Positions 62,876 through 64,000 of a stretch of 64,000 bases of DNA are shown one piece after another; positions within the stretch are counted from its first letter, which is position 1, and every line of letters starts with the position of its first letter. A program made the position numbers and the translations under genes. This DNA is from Cladopsammia gracilis (Eukaryota > Cnidaria > Anthozoa > Scleractinia > Dendrophylliidae): assembly GCA_022457155.1 (NCBI GenBank), contig JAJGOT010000208.1, forward strand, positions 582,001 through 646,000, read 5' to 3'. The notes under the pieces were generated by a model. It was given only the letters and a program-made list of their open reading frames with translations, did no database searches and was not told the origin of the DNA.

Positions 62876-64000
62876 CGAAAGTGACAAGTCATAGTAATAA
62901 TTCGGCTGACACGAGCAAGACAAACAAACGAGAATTGAGCGAGAACAGCAAGACATAATAATAATATAACATGATAAACGTGACCTTCCACGGGAAAACG
63001 TACACTAAACAGTTATCTGTTAAACGGCCTAAAGGCGTTTGATCGCAGTTCGGAAACTGCGTTAAAATGGTTTAGGAAAGCATTAGAAGCGTTGGAAAAA
63101 CCGTTCGAATTTTCATCCATGCCGTTTGAAGCGTTTATAAAAAAAGCGTACAAAACTTTTTTCCAGGCCGTTGACGCGTTGAAAGCGTTAGGAAAGTCGT
63201 TTAAATTATTCGTTCGGTCCACAGAGTTTAATACTTTACAAAAGTCGTTTGAACAAAACATTTAAACAGCAGTTTTAAGGCTTACCTTCTCTGTAGTTTG
63301 ATTTGACTTCTTCGTTGTTTGTTCTCGTGAATATTCGACAAAATATCGCCGACATTTCGAGAGTACTTTCGCATCGTTCTCATGATAACTCGCACACGAA
63401 AATTCGCAAAGCAAATTAAAAAAAGAAGCGAATTTTTAGAAATTTCGCTGAAACGAAACGAAACACCGGTGAACTTTCGTGCCGAAAATACAAAGTGTTG
63501 CAGCACCAGTTCGCTTAAACAAAGATTGTTTGGTATAAAACGCGTCGTGAACTTAAATATTTGAAGAAAACGCGATATAAATCTATCTTTCTGTTTTAAC
63601 AATTCGAAATTAGCGTTGTTTTCCGCTTTGTAATGATTGTTACTCAACTGGTGCACTGATTCTTTTTGGAGACAGATCTTTTTGTCAATAAACACGCAAA
63701 TATGTGATCTGCACAGTTTTGACATCAGGTTATGCTAATTTATTGCTGAAATTTGACCAACTTGTGAAAACACCAGACAGCTCATCCGATGAATAAAATG
63801 ACCCATTCCGTTTTATAAATCCAAATCGAATGATAAAACTCCAAAACGTCAATTTGTTCGAACAACTTTTTGAATGTTTGGCAGTATTTATCCAAAGCCG
63901 ATGACCGAATGGTCAGAAACTACATCTGTATTAAATACAAGTACTATTCTACATCTCCAAACGGCTGGAAAGCGGCAGTGCGGGAAGAATACAAGTAAAC
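62876..64000. mobile_element. Partial 2.5-kb TIR element, copy C, cut by window end
   Basis: Collinear with 6941-8060 of copy A and with the same left truncation against the minisatellite. Its right end lies outside the window. Confidence 0.55.

Overview
The window is eukaryotic: its genes are split into short GT-AG exons by introns packed with transposons, foldback elements and minisatellites. The exon proteins are metazoan (CDK11/PITSLRE kinase, GAPDH). The repeat landscape (GGGGG/CCCCC-capped foldbacks, TACCGTAAACC-ended elements, a tRNA-derived SINE, BEL/Pao, DIRS and L1/Tx1-like retroelements) suggests an anthozoan cnidarian, most likely a stony coral. That taxon call is inference from repeat and protein style, not a database match.

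The backbone is an array of three copies of one plus-strand locus. Copy A (about 2.0-20.7 kb) carries the 3' half of CDK11, eight exons from the [10 protein letters not shown] exon (3324) to the stop at 13621. It continues into an unrelated minus-strand gene with five coding exons (14596-19039, about 236 aa, not recognised) and then a lone plus-strand exon (20515-20682). Copy B (about 27.5-45.6 kb) repeats the same eight CDK11 exons and the lone exon, but the minus-strand gene is cut out. Copy C (46.4 kb to the window end) is the only copy with the CDK11 5' part: exon 1 at 46419, acidic/charged exons at 53793-54236 and 56255-57619, then kinase exons to 61789, where the window runs out. The 5' part of copy C is broken by two in-frame stops, two single-base frameshifts and a 13-base deletion just before the glycine-rich loop. 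The kinase exons visible in all copies are intact. A and C resemble each other more than either resembles B.

Between A and B lies a GAPDH fragment (exons 22789-24754) with a 14-base frameshifting deletion and no catalytic-cysteine exon.

Mobile DNA accounts for most of the differences between copies. A BEL/Pao element (minus strand, 1-2008) enters copy A inside an older terminal-inverted-repeat (TIR) element. A 6.7-kb L1/Tx1-like LINE (27976-34656) sits in copy B with a 13-bp target duplication whose empty site is visible in A and C, and it is itself interrupted by a 1.4-kb insert. A decayed DIRS-like element (about 48.2-52.3 kb) fills CDK11 intron 1 of copy C. Many foldback/MITE elements can be delimited exactly by comparing copies. 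Two minisatellites (36-bp and about 80-bp units) in CDK11 introns differ in length between copies.

No bacterial-type operon, CRISPR array, rRNA gene or free-standing tRNA gene was seen. The best candidates for something undescribed are the minus-strand gene with a duplicated internal exon, the mosaic kinase array, and the 2.5-kb TIR element that can be reconstructed only from copy B.
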